Below are positions 7,378 through 16,661 of a stretch of DNA of 64,000 bases, in pieces. Source of the DNA: Croceibacterium segetis (lineage in GTDB: Bacteria; Pseudomonadota; Alphaproteobacteria; Sphingomonadales; Sphingomonadaceae); contig NZ_JAANOZ010000005.1 in NCBI RefSeq assembly GCF_011320115.1, positions 124,001 to 188,000 on the forward strand, in the 5' to 3' direction. Below the pieces are notes generated by a model. It was not told the DNA's origin, ran no database searches, and saw only the letters and a program-made list of their open reading frames with translations. Every line of letters begins with the position of its first letter. The stretch's first letter is position 1. Position numbers and translations under genes: made by a program.

Positions 7378-9582
7378 ATGAACGACGTAGCTTTTAATCG
7401 AGGCCTTGTAGGCACCGATCGGCCGCCCGGAGTGGGCGATTCCGCGGATGCGGGAGGGCGCCAACAGGGCGTTCTTCTTGCCTTGCGCTATCTGCGGCTC
7501 GCCAAGCGCTGGAAGTGGCTTCTGATCGGATCAGTTGTGGTTGGTGCCGTTGTCGGCTTGCTGGTCACCTTGCTCATGACCACGAAATACACGGCGTCGG
7601 CTACTCTTGAGATCCAACGCGAAAGCTATCGCGTCGTGAACGTTCAGGGGGTCGAGCCGGAAAACAGTTCGGTCGATCTGGAATTCTACCAGACGCAATA
7701 CGGTCTTCTCAAGTCGGATACTCTTGCGCAACGGATTGTCACCGATTTGCGGCTTCAGGACGACCCCGTATTCTTCGACATGTTCGGAGCCTCCGAATGG
7801 GCGGACCGGTTGAGGTCCGGCTTGGCCGGCGGCAACGCCAGCACGCGAGACGAACGCGTCCGCGCGGCAACCAAGATCATCCTTAAAAACGAGAGTATTT
7901 CTCCTCAACGGCTTTCACGTCTGGTGGAGATCAGGTTCACAAGTCCGGATGCCAACTTTTCCGCGCGGATCGTGAATGCCTGGACTCGGCTTTTCATCGA
8001 CACGACCCTGGAGAGGCGCTTCGACGCAACGTCCTATGCGCGCAACTTCCTTGAGAACCGCTTGAAGCAGTTGCGTGAGCGCTTGCAGAATTCCGAACGA
8101 ACCCTGGTCGCCTACGCGGCGAAGGAGAAAATCGTAAGCGTGCCGTCGACATCGCCTGGAGGCGAGACGGTCGAGCACCCCCTCGTAGCCGAAGATCTCG
8201 AGGCGTCGAATCGTGAACTGAACGCCGCGATCGCAGCACGTGTCACCGCGCAAAGCCGTCTTCGGAGCGCCGGAGGTGCCACCTCGGAGGGACTCGCCAA
8301 TCAGGCCATCACCGACTTGCGCACTCGACGAGCGGGCTTGGCTGCCGATCGTGCAAAAATGCTCTCCCAGTTCACCCCAAGCTATCCCCCCGCGCAAGCA
8401 CTCCTCGACCAGATCGCCGAACTCGATCGGTCGATCGCGCGTGAGGAGAATCGAGTTCGCAGTTCACTGCAATCGACTTATGGGGCCGCCTCGTCACGGG
8501 AGGCGCTGTTGCGGAACCGGGTCAGTGGCCTCGAAGAGGACATGCTCGATCTGCGTCGCCGCACGATCCAATACAATATCTATCAGCGCGACGTGGATAC
8601 CAACAGGCAGCTCTACGACGCGCTGCTGCAGCGATATAAGGAAATCGGGGTCGCGGGGGGTATCGGCGTCAACAATATTTCCGTGGTCGACCCGGCTGAT
8701 CCACCGCAGATTCCCTCATCGCCGCATCTCGTATTGAATTTGCTGATTGCAATGATGGCCGGCGGATTGGTCGGGCTGGGCTTAGCGCTCTTGTTTGATC
8801 AGACTGATGAGGCAATTTCCGATCCGCGCGAGCTTGAGACCGATCTAGGGCTGCCGCTGCTTGGTACGATTCCCAAAGTTGTCACCGGCGACCCGGTCGA
8901 GGAGCTCGAGGATCCAAAGTCCCCGATCGTGGAAGCATATCTGTCGATGCGGACGACCTTGTCGTTCACGACCGACCACGGCGTGCCCCGCACGTTGATG
9001 GTGACGAGCACGCGTCCAAGCGAGGGCAAGTCGACCACGGCCTATGGTCTTGCGAGAACTCTGGCGCGAACGTCGCGCCACGTGATCGTTGTCGACGCGG
9101 ACATGCGGTCGCCCTCTCAGCATGAGATATTCAGCCTCAAGAACGCGGTCGGGCTGAGCAATTATCTTTCGGGTAGCGAGGATCTTCCCGCGCTCCTGCA
9201 AGCCAAGCCCGCGCTCAACCTGACCCTCCTGAGTGCCGGGCCGAAGCCTCCCAACGCAGCCGAGTTGTTGACCGGAGCCCGCTTCGTGCAATTGCTCGCT
9301 GAATTGTCATCCATGTTCGATCATGTCATCATCGACGCTCCTCCTGTGATGGGCCTAGCCGATACCCCACTGCTCGCGAGCAGGGTCGAAGGCTGCATTT
9401 TCGTTGTCGAATCGCACCAGACTCGCGCCACAATGGCAAAGGTGGCGCTCGACAGGTTGCGAGATGCGCGGGCGCGAGTCCTCGGCGGCCTTCTGACGAA
9501 GTTCGACGCGAAGAAGGCCGACTACGGCTACGGCTACGATTACGGCTATGGATATGGCGAGCGTGAACCGGACCCGTCCTGA
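7378..9582 (+). CDS. Polysaccharide co-polymerase / tyrosine autokinase (Wzc, ExoP type)
   Basis: 734 residues. It has a Wzz domain with a first membrane span near residues 42-65, a long periplasmic coiled coil, a second span near 455-480, then a cytoplasmic BY-kinase domain with Walker A PSEGKSTT (547-554), Walker A' VVDADMR (571-577) and Walker B VIIDAPPV (650-657). The C-terminus has six tyrosines alternating with glycine or aspartate (Y716-Y726), the usual autophosphorylation cluster. It controls chain length and export together with the Wza-type protein. No Wzb-type phosphatase gene is seen in the window. Confidence 0.93.
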   Translation: MNDVAFNRGLVGTDRPPGVGDSADAGGRQQGVLLALRYLRLAKRWKWLLIGSVVVGAVVGLLVTLLMTTKYTASATLEIQRESYRVVNVQGVEPENSSVDLEFYQTQYGLLKSDTLAQRIVTDLRLQDDPVFFDMFGASEWADRLRSGLAGGNASTRDERVRAATKIILKNESISPQRLSRLVEIRFTSPDANFSARIVNAWTRLFIDTTLERRFDATSYARNFLENRLKQLRERLQNSERTLVAYAAKEKIVSVPSTSPGGETVEHPLVAEDLEASNRELNAAIAARVTAQSRLRSAGGATSEGLANQAITDLRTRRAGLAADRAKMLSQFTPSYPPAQALLDQIAELDRSIAREENRVRSSLQSTYGAASSREALLRNRVSGLEEDMLDLRRRTIQYNIYQRDVDTNRQLYDALLQRYKEIGVAGGIGVNNISVVDPADPPQIPSSPHLVLNLLIAMMAGGLVGLGLALLFDQTDEAISDPRELETDLGLPLLGTIPKVVTGDPVEELEDPKSPIVEAYLSMRTTLSFTTDHGVPRTLMVTSTRPSEGKSTTAYGLARTLARTSRHVIVVDADMRSPSQHEIFSLKNAVGLSNYLSGSEDLPALLQAKPALNLTLLSAGPKPPNAAELLTGARFVQLLAELSSMFDHVIIDAPPVMGLADTPLLASRVEGCIFVVESHQTRATMAKVALDRLRDARARVLGGLLTKFDAKKADYGYGYDYGYGYGEREPDPS

Positions 9583-10828
9583 CGCCAGACCGAACGAGCG
9601 CGAGCCGCGTCCAAAGGGCTTTCCACACGGGATTCTCTACAATCTGCCTTGGATAGTGATGGGAATTACGGGCCTGGTGCTCGCGATTCAAACTTCGGTG
9701 GCCGGGGCGTTCGCGAGTAGCGGTCCAGCGATCGCCCTCAAGTTCGCACCGTTTAACGCCGGCGCGCGTGCCAAACTCGCGGAACAGATCGGTGGCTCCG
9801 AACAGGGGCAAAAAGTCGCGAATGAACTCGCGTCCGATGCCATCCGCCGTGATCCACTCCAACCGGTTGCCCTCCGGATCCTTGCACAGGGACTGGACTC
9901 CCAAACTCCCGCGTCCCAAGAGCGCGCCGCGGCACTGATGTCCGAGGCGCAACGCCTGTCTCGCCGGGACACCCTCACGCAGCTTTGGTTCATCCAGCGC
10001 AATGGCGCGCGCGGGAAAGGTGCGGCCATGATGCAGCACTTCGACATTGCGCTGCGGGCTTCGATCTCCGCTCGTCCCAACTTGTTCCCGTTCCTCGTCA
10101 CCGCATCGACAGACCCGACCGTACGGGTAGTGCTGATACGCACTCTTTCGGCGCGCCCGGGTTGGGAAAAGGCCTTTGCCACATATGCGGTTCGCGAGGG
10201 AAGGGACCTCGGACTGGCGGCTGAGCTCGCTCCGCGGCTGCTGGATGCCCGCCAACCGGACGACCGCGTCTTGTATCAGGATCTCCTTAATCGGCTCGTT
10301 CAGGCCGGGCGATACGATGTCGCATGGAACGTATATCAAGCGACAGGTGCGATGCCGAAGGATAGTCGCGCACCGTTGCGCGGCGGAAATTTCGAAGGCC
10401 CCGACGCATTTCCGCCGTTTGACTGGTGGTTCAGCGAAGAGCCGGATCTATTCGCGAGTCGGGAGCACGCCTCGGGAGGAGGACTGTTGTTGCGCGTCGC
10501 CGCGTCCGACGACCAGTCGGGTGAAGCGGCCCGGCAACTTGTCAGGCTCGCACCCGGCATCTATCAATTATCGGCAAGAATGGGGGATCTTCCGAATGAC
10601 CCGGCCGAATGGCCGACATTGCGGATTCGTTGCGCGCCGGACGACCAGCTTCGCCTCGTGAGTATTCGCCCGAGCGGCGCCGGAACGGCGGCTCGCCAGG
10701 TCAACGGTCGCTTCGAAGTCCCCGACAAATGCCATTTCCAGTGGCTCACGATCGACCTGGCGGGCGACGGTCCGCCTCAGGAGATCGCGGCGTGGGTCGA
10801 TGACATCGCCATTGTGAGGACGCATTGA
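9548..10828 (+). CDS. Membrane-anchored hypothetical protein of the polysaccharide locus
   Basis: 426 residues with one predicted span (about 33-54). A helical, repeat-like region rich in alanine and leucine follows (roughly 60-290), resembling TPR-type packing. The C-terminal domain (about 300-426) is beta-rich and starts with a GNFEGPDAFPPFDWWF segment, reminiscent of carbohydrate-binding jelly-roll folds. The ATG lies inside the tyrosine-cluster codons of the kinase gene, a 35-base overlap that suggests coupled expression. I infer a role in polymer assembly or regulation from position only. Confidence 0.7.
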   Translation: MDMASVNRTRPDARPNEREPRPKGFPHGILYNLPWIVMGITGLVLAIQTSVAGAFASSGPAIALKFAPFNAGARAKLAEQIGGSEQGQKVANELASDAIRRDPLQPVALRILAQGLDSQTPASQERAAALMSEAQRLSRRDTLTQLWFIQRNGARGKGAAMMQHFDIALRASISARPNLFPFLVTASTDPTVRVVLIRTLSARPGWEKAFATYAVREGRDLGLAAELAPRLLDARQPDDRVLYQDLLNRLVQAGRYDVAWNVYQATGAMPKDSRAPLRGGNFEGPDAFPPFDWWFSEEPDLFASREHASGGGLLLRVAASDDQSGEAARQLVRLAPGIYQLSARMGDLPNDPAEWPTLRIRCAPDDQLRLVSIRPSGAGTAARQVNGRFEVPDKCHFQWLTIDLAGDGPPQEIAAWVDDIAIVRTH

Positions 10829-10998
10829 AGGGCCGATGCGCCGGCGACGTGCAAACGGCGATCGGTTCCGCGCTGGTCAAATCAGAATTCTCCGGCCAAG
10901 ACGAGCACCATTCGGCTACCCGATCTCCTGGTTCCGGCGTCACGCGCCGTGAGGTCGTGAAGGGCGCTAAGAGATTGAGCGAACATCCGGTTTTCTAG

Positions 10999-12441
10999 AT
11001 GCGCGACATCACTATCTATGTGGCCGCACGGGCTTTCCCGGCGGCGCTTACCCTCGCCTCGTTGGCACTCCTCACGCGCTACCTGTCTCCCGCAGACTTT
11101 GGGCGCTATTCGCTCGCGATATCGTTGGCCGGCTTCGTCAATGTCGTGCTGATGTCGTGGAACCTGCAAGCGTTCTACCGCTTCCATCCGATCTACCGGG
11201 GCCGCCGTGCGGCGCTGCTCAGGAATGCCACCGTGGCTGGCTTTCTAATTTCGGCGGCGATCGGCGTTCTCGTCGTAATGCCTCTCATACCTCTCTTCGC
11301 CCGCGATTGGGGTTGGGGTTATGCATTGGCAACTGTGGCTCTTACGCCGGGGCTGGCGGGCTTGGAACTGATGAGCTATCGGCTGAACACTGCGGCGAAG
11401 CCTGTGGGGTACTTTGCGCTGCAACTCGCGCGCACCGTAGGGAACCTCGTTGCCGGCGGCCTGGTGGCCTACCTGACGAACTCGTTGGTGCTAGTGCTGC
11501 TCTCCATTGCGGGCTGGTGGTCGCTGACGGCCCTGTTCGCCGGTCTGGGCTCGTGGATCGCGCGCCTAGAGGTAGCCGCAGAGCATCGACGCATGATACG
11601 TCAGATGCTCGCATACGGTCTGCCGCTCACGGCTGCATCGGCGCTGATTTCCGCAGTCGGAACCCTCGATCGATTCATGCTTGAGGCCCTCACCAATTCG
11701 CGGACGGTTGGTGAGTTTGCGGCGGGAATGGACCTCGTTCAATTTTGCCTAGGTGCGATGGGAAGTGCGATTTCGCTGGCGGCTTATCCCGGTCTTATGG
11801 CGGCGTTTTCCCGCGACGGCGAAGAGTTGAAGCCGCGGCTCGAACGGTATTCGAGCGTTCAGATCGCAGTTATCCTCCCGCTGGCGGTTGGATTTGCTCT
11901 CGCAGCGGAGCCGCTGTCCAAGGTCTTTGTTGGGCAGGGACTGCAGCCTCAGGCGGCGGCAGTAATTCCCTGGGCGTCGGCCGCCATCTTCCTGGGCGTG
12001 CTCAAGGGGTTTTATCTCGATCTTTCGTTTCAACTGGCTCGCTGGACGGTCGGCTCCACTTTAGTGGCGGGCATCATGGTGGTTATCGTGGCCGTTCTGA
12101 ATTTCCTGCTCATTCCGCTTCGTGGCTCAGTCGGCACGGCGCAAGCCAGCTTAGGCGGCTTTGCCGTGGCGGCCGTGCTAAGTTACGTCCTGGGATCGCG
12201 CCACGCGGTGGTCATGCCGTTTTGCGTTCCAGATCTTGTAAAGTTGGCGATCGCCGGTGCAGCGATGGCGCTGGCAATGGCGTCGGTCACCGCATCCTCG
12301 CCCTTGCCCGCATTGCTCGTCAAGGGATTGGCAGGAGGAGTGGCCTACGTCGTCATCCTGATCGCCACCGACCCTTTCGAAGTGAGAAAGACTGCTCGAG
12401 TTATCTTTTCAAGGGCGGCTGCTGCAGGTCGAGATGCCTGA
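10999..12441 (+). CDS. Polysaccharide flippase (Wzx / MATE-like)
   Basis: 480 residues with about twelve to fourteen hydrophobic spans and the N-terminal pattern typical of lipopolysaccharide flippases (LLTRYLSPADFGRYSLA). It would flip the undecaprenyl-linked repeat unit across the inner membrane for periplasmic polymerisation. The 170-base gap before it shows no clear gene and may hold a promoter. Its 3' end overlaps the next gene by eight bases. Confidence 0.87.
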   Translation: MRDITIYVAARAFPAALTLASLALLTRYLSPADFGRYSLAISLAGFVNVVLMSWNLQAFYRFHPIYRGRRAALLRNATVAGFLISAAIGVLVVMPLIPLFARDWGWGYALATVALTPGLAGLELMSYRLNTAAKPVGYFALQLARTVGNLVAGGLVAYLTNSLVLVLLSIAGWWSLTALFAGLGSWIARLEVAAEHRRMIRQMLAYGLPLTAASALISAVGTLDRFMLEALTNSRTVGEFAAGMDLVQFCLGAMGSAISLAAYPGLMAAFSRDGEELKPRLERYSSVQIAVILPLAVGFALAAEPLSKVFVGQGLQPQAAAVIPWASAAIFLGVLKGFYLDLSFQLARWTVGSTLVAGIMVVIVAVLNFLLIPLRGSVGTAQASLGGFAVAAVLSYVLGSRHAVVMPFCVPDLVKLAIAGAAMALAMASVTASSPLPALLVKGLAGGVAYVVILIATDPFEVRKTARVIFSRAAAAGRDA

Positions 12442-14020
12442 CGCCCCGCTGTTCACGATATTCACGGCGACCTTCAATCGTCGCGACACACTCGCGCGGG
12501 CATTCCACAGCATCCAACGGCAGACGTTGCGCGATTTAGAATGGGTGATTGTCGACGACGGCTCCACAGACGGAACGGAAGAAGAGGTTCGCCGCTTCGC
12601 CGAGGCTGCGCCTTTCCCGATCAAGTTCCTGCGTCAGCCCAATTTAGGCAAGTACCGCGCATGGAACGCCGGCATTCGCGCTGCAACGGGTGCACTCGTC
12701 GCCAATCTCGACTCCGATGACGAATACCTCCCGGACGCGCTCGAGCGTCTCCATCTTGCGTGGCAAGATCTCCCATCGGGTGATCGGAATCGGTTTGTCG
12801 GCGTAACCGGCCTCTGCCTGGACGAACAAGGTAATGTTGTCGGCGATCGATTTCCTTCGTCACCATTCGATTCTGATTCCGCGACAGCTGGTCTCGGCCT
12901 CGATGTGCAGGGCGACAAAGCAGGCTTCCTGCGGCGGGATGTCGCTCTTGCGCACCCGTTTCCCGAGGATTTGCCGACTCGGTTTATACCTGAAGGAAGG
13001 ATCTGGCTGGAAATTGCCAGATTCTACAAGACGAGATTCATCAATGAGCCGGTTCTCCTTATCCATGACAGCGGTAACGGCCGCTTGAGCAGACTTGACC
13101 GTTTGGAACGCGCTCCGGGGGACCTTGAATACAACCGCTTCGCGCTGGCGCACTTCGGCACAAGGTTTCGCCGCAGGGGGTTGAAAGCGGCCATTCTCAT
13201 GTCCCGCGCTGCGCTGCTCCTGGGAATGACTCCGATCGAAATAGTGAAACTGCCAGCCACCGCATTCGGCAAGCTGGCAACAGTTGCAGGCTACCCGTTG
13301 GCGTCGTTCTTGTATCGACGCGATCTAATCCGAGCGTACGGACGCGTCGGGCTCCTCGCATCGGTGACGCGCGCGCTCCCACGATTCGTTGATAGTCGCC
13401 CGCTTCGCCACATCGCCTGCGCTCTCGTCGCTTCATCCCCAGATAGACGTCTCGAGGCCAACGTTCTCGATTTCAAGATGAGCCTCGATTTGAACGCTCC
13501 GCTCGATGTGGCGGCTCTGCTCTTTCCCCGATTTCTCGTATCTCGAGGCGTTCGATTTGTTCGCCACAAGTTGGCGCAAGGCGGCACCTTCATCGATGTT
13601 GGAGCGGGCGTGGGCTTCTGCTCACTGTATCTCTCGCGCAAACGCACCGACCGCGTATTCGTCGCCGTTGAAAGAGATGCTGACCAAAGAGCCTTGCTCG
13701 AGCGAAATCTCCAGCTTTCGTCAGTGGCGAATGTATCCGTGCATGGCGACTTGGCCTCGTTTTGCGACGCCGATCATTTCGTTGAATTGCCGCGTCCGGT
13801 GATTATCAGAATCGGCGCGGATGCTTGGCAGGGCGGTTCTGCGAACGTACTCTGGAGCGAGACGTTGGCCAAGGTTTCGCCGGATGTGGTGCTGGTGGAA
13901 GGCGCGTCGCCTGTAAGCGAATGGCTTGCCGCGAACAAATATCTCGAGCGTCATGCGGCGAAATCCGAGCGGATCTTTGTGCGAAACACGACAGATTCCG
14001 CGGAGGCAAATTCGAGATGA
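12434..14020 (+). CDS. Fusion of family 2 glycosyltransferase and FkbM-like methyltransferase domain
   Basis: 528 residues. Residues 1-230 are a GT-A glycosyltransferase with FTATFNRRDTLARA, the nucleotide-binding VDDGSTDGT and the metal-binding NLDSDDEYLP. After a linker of about 120 residues, residues 350-520 resemble an FkbM methyltransferase, with SAM-binding FIDVGAGVGFCSLYLS and VAVERDADQRALLERNL. The usual FkbM motif KIDVEG is replaced by RIGADAW. The protein probably transfers a sugar to the repeat unit; whether the second domain methylates is uncertain. It overlaps both neighbours by a few bases, so it is part of an operon. Confidence 0.85.
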   Translation: MPDAPLFTIFTATFNRRDTLARAFHSIQRQTLRDLEWVIVDDGSTDGTEEEVRRFAEAAPFPIKFLRQPNLGKYRAWNAGIRAATGALVANLDSDDEYLPDALERLHLAWQDLPSGDRNRFVGVTGLCLDEQGNVVGDRFPSSPFDSDSATAGLGLDVQGDKAGFLRRDVALAHPFPEDLPTRFIPEGRIWLEIARFYKTRFINEPVLLIHDSGNGRLSRLDRLERAPGDLEYNRFALAHFGTRFRRRGLKAAILMSRAALLLGMTPIEIVKLPATAFGKLATVAGYPLASFLYRRDLIRAYGRVGLLASVTRALPRFVDSRPLRHIACALVASSPDRRLEANVLDFKMSLDLNAPLDVAALLFPRFLVSRGVRFVRHKLAQGGTFIDVGAGVGFCSLYLSRKRTDRVFVAVERDADQRALLERNLQLSSVANVSVHGDLASFCDADHFVELPRPVIIRIGADAWQGGSANVLWSETLAKVSPDVVLVEGASPVSEWLAANKYLERHAAKSERIFVRNTTDSAEANSR

Positions 14021-15168
14021 GCGACATTCGCGCCGAATGGGGACTCGCTGACTCCTCTCCCCCCGATCGCATCGCGATTTTCCTGCCCGACCTCGGCGGC
14101 GGCGGTGCCGAGCGGGTAATGGTCACGCTTGCCAATGAATTTTTGGCGCGCGGGGTCGCGGTCGATCTCGTTCTGGTCGACAAATCGGGACCCTACCTCA
14201 GCCTCGTTGCCGATGGTGTAAGAATCATCGATCTGCGCGCCCGCCGCATGGCGAGAGCGCTGCCACCTCTGGTCAGGTACCTTCGAGCGGAACGACCGAA
14301 AACGCTGCTGTCGGCGCTCAGCCATAGCAATATCGTAGCTGTGCTTGCCGGTCGCCTCGCGCGCACGAGTGTCCGAGTGGTCCTGAGTGAGCGCGTTAGC
14401 TATCTTGCCTATGAACAGTTTGGCCACGGATTTTCAAATACCATAGTTCAGAAGCTGATGAAGTTGCTTTATCCTGCAGCAGACGCCGTGGTTACGGTGG
14501 CCGAGGCGATGATCGACGAGCTCGCGTCGAAGGTCGGCGTTCCCCGCGACCGATTGTTCGCGATTGCCAACCCGGTGGTCGATGATGAGCTTCGCATCCA
14601 GGCTTTAGCAGAACCGTCCTTCTGGCCGCCCCTCCCCGAGGGGCGCCGCGTTGTCTTGGGGGCAGGGCGACTTTCGCCACAAAAGGATTTCGCCACATTG
14701 ATCGACGCGTTCGACCGTGTGTGGCCTGAGGTCGACGCTGCGCTTGTGATCATCGGCGAAGGCCCCATGCGAGGCGAATTGGAAGCGCTTGTCGCCGCGC
14801 GCGACCTGCAGGATCGCGTGTTCCTGCCGGGATTCCTCAGCCCGCCCTTTCCGCTCATGCGTCGGGCCGATCTTTTCGTCCTCTCGTCCCGTTTCGAGGG
14901 GCTGCCCGGAACGCTTATCCAGGCGATGGCGTGCGGCACGCCTGTCGTGAGCACCGATTGCCCCACGGGCCCGTCACAAATTCTGGACGGCGGGAAATGG
15001 GGTGTCTTGGTGCCGGTCGGGGATGTCGAAGCACTGGCTAGTGCGATGACAAAGAGCCTGTTGGCAAGCGATCATCCGGACGTCGTCCGCCGCGCTGAGG
15101 TCTTCGGCGTCCGACAGACCACCGATGCCTATCTCGAGGTTCTGTTGCCGCGGCGGCGTTCAAGTTAG
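14017..15168 (+). CDS. GT4 family glycosyltransferase
   Basis: 383 residues from the ATG at 14017, which overlaps the previous stop by four bases; the upstream in-frame extension lies inside the fusion gene. It has a GT-B fold with GGGGAERVMVTLAN near the start, a nucleotide-sugar binding half with GAGRLSPQKDFATLI, and SSRFEGLPGTLIQAMACGTPVV, which holds the EX7E-type region. Such enzymes add single sugars to the lipid-linked repeat unit. Donor and acceptor cannot be told from sequence. Confidence 0.9.
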   Translation: MSDIRAEWGLADSSPPDRIAIFLPDLGGGGAERVMVTLANEFLARGVAVDLVLVDKSGPYLSLVADGVRIIDLRARRMARALPPLVRYLRAERPKTLLSALSHSNIVAVLAGRLARTSVRVVLSERVSYLAYEQFGHGFSNTIVQKLMKLLYPAADAVVTVAEAMIDELASKVGVPRDRLFAIANPVVDDELRIQALAEPSFWPPLPEGRRVVLGAGRLSPQKDFATLIDAFDRVWPEVDAALVIIGEGPMRGELEALVAARDLQDRVFLPGFLSPPFPLMRRADLFVLSSRFEGLPGTLIQAMACGTPVVSTDCPTGPSQILDGGKWGVLVPVGDVEALASAMTKSLLASDHPDVVRRAEVFGVRQTTDAYLEVLLPRRRSS

Positions 15169-16661
15169 AGCCGTCTCAGCGCCACCTGAAAGCCACGGAT
15201 TTGGTTCCCGCGCACTGTCGCCGAGGCGGGGGCCATGATGGCGGTCAATCCGCCATTCGCTTCGATGAAGTTGTCGACGATCAGCGACCTTTTGCCAGTC
15301 GTGTGAATGCAGCCCGATCGGCTATTGCCACGAGGGCTCGACAGTCGGTTTGAAACGATCGCAGCGTCGGCGGCCTCAACGTAGATGATCGCTCCATAGA
15401 AATTGGAGATCGCGTTCCCGGATATCGTGCATTCCGGACCATAAACCAGAATAGCTCCGTCGAAGTTGCCCAGGCTCGAGACGATCTGACTGCGTCTCAA
15501 TTCGCACTTGGGCGCCCAGAAAGCGACCACTGCGCCGCAATCGTCGACGTCAAGCCGATCGACCTTCACCAGCCCAGCGCTCTGCGCATGGACGTATACG
15601 AGGGGTTGCCCAGCTCCCGCGGCCGTCACTCGGCGGAATACCGGGCTCGCGATCGCGACGTTGCCCCCCGGACCGGCAGGCACGTCGATCGCGCCGCGCT
15701 GGGCAGACGCGGTGAACCCCTCGATAGTGGGTCGGATTATCTCGCCGCTCTCGGCGCCCCATGAAATGGCGCCGCGGTCATTGTCGACAAACACGCAATC
15801 GACCACGCGCACGGCGCGCGGCCGGGCGACGCCGGAAACCAGCAATCCAAAGCCGGCATTGCCCTCAAACCGAACCCCCTGAAGCAAGATGTCGTCGACG
15901 GAGTGCAAGGGAGAGTCTTGGTCGGCCTCGAGATCAATCCCTGCGGATGGGTCCGTGCCGTGCGTCTGCGCGTATACGCCGCCCAAAAACTGGCCGCGGC
16001 GGCCATGGACGACCGAGCAGCCTTGCCGCCAGTTTTGTCGCGCGACGCATTCGCGCATGACAAAATCGCTGCAGTGGGTTTCCGGTTTCGCCGGGGTTTC
16101 GGTGTAAAACATGAACCCGTCCACGACTGAGTTCAAGGACGTAAGCGTGGTGCACTGGAAATGCCTGCAGGTTTCAAAGATGAAGTTGTGGGCAGGCAGC
16201 TCGCGCGGCGCGCGAACTCTGCGATTTCCGTCAATGGAAAAACCTGAGAGCGTGAAGTCCGAACAGTTTGTCAACCGCAGACCGCCATGACCCCATGCGG
16301 CAGGGACGCCCGGTCTGACGGTGATGCGGCCGGGTCCACGCAGCGAGAATTCGCGCTTGTTCCTTATGCGCAACTCTGATGAAATCCAGTAATTTCCGTC
16401 GAGAAGGCCCTGCATGCCGTTTCCGAGCCGATCGAGGAAGGTTTGCAACGCTGCGGTGTCGTCTGCCCCCTGCCCGGCGCCGAATTGTTCCGGGCGCAAG
16501 GCGTTGGCAAGATTCGACGTCGGCGCACGTGCGCAACTTGCCGCTGCGGCGCCCGTGAAGGTGAGCGCCACGAGTCCAGCGAGGGCGTGTCTTCGGCATA
16601 GCGCCGCGGGCCAGGAGTCACTGGAACCAGAGAATGAACCAGACAGTCGCGAATACGGCAT
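15165..16661 (-). CDS. Secreted right-handed beta-helix protein (pectate lyase-like)
   Basis: 498 residues. The N-terminus has a hydrophobic export segment (about 24-42) after a long charged lead; a later start is possible. It then shows the NALRPEQFGAGQGADDTAALQ signature of Pectate_lyase_3/GH28-like proteins and many rung-like repeats with VSNRL, VRGNQI and similar turns. Proteins like this in polysaccharide loci are often lyases, hydrolases or epimerases acting on the polymer in the periplasm. It is convergent with the GT4 gene, overlapping its stop by four bases, and its own start overlaps the upstream EpsG-like gene. Confidence 0.8.
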   Translation of the reverse strand: MPYSRLSGSFSGSSDSWPAALCRRHALAGLVALTFTGAAAASCARAPTSNLANALRPEQFGAGQGADDTAALQTFLDRLGNGMQGLLDGNYWISSELRIRNKREFSLRGPGRITVRPGVPAAWGHGGLRLTNCSDFTLSGFSIDGNRRVRAPRELPAHNFIFETCRHFQCTTLTSLNSVVDGFMFYTETPAKPETHCSDFVMRECVARQNWRQGCSVVHGRRGQFLGGVYAQTHGTDPSAGIDLEADQDSPLHSVDDILLQGVRFEGNAGFGLLVSGVARPRAVRVVDCVFVDNDRGAISWGAESGEIIRPTIEGFTASAQRGAIDVPAGPGGNVAIASPVFRRVTAAGAGQPLVYVHAQSAGLVKVDRLDVDDCGAVVAFWAPKCELRRSQIVSSLGNFDGAILVYGPECTISGNAISNFYGAIIYVEAADAAIVSNRLSSPRGNSRSGCIHTTGKRSLIVDNFIEANGGLTAIMAPASATVRGNQIRGFQVALRRL

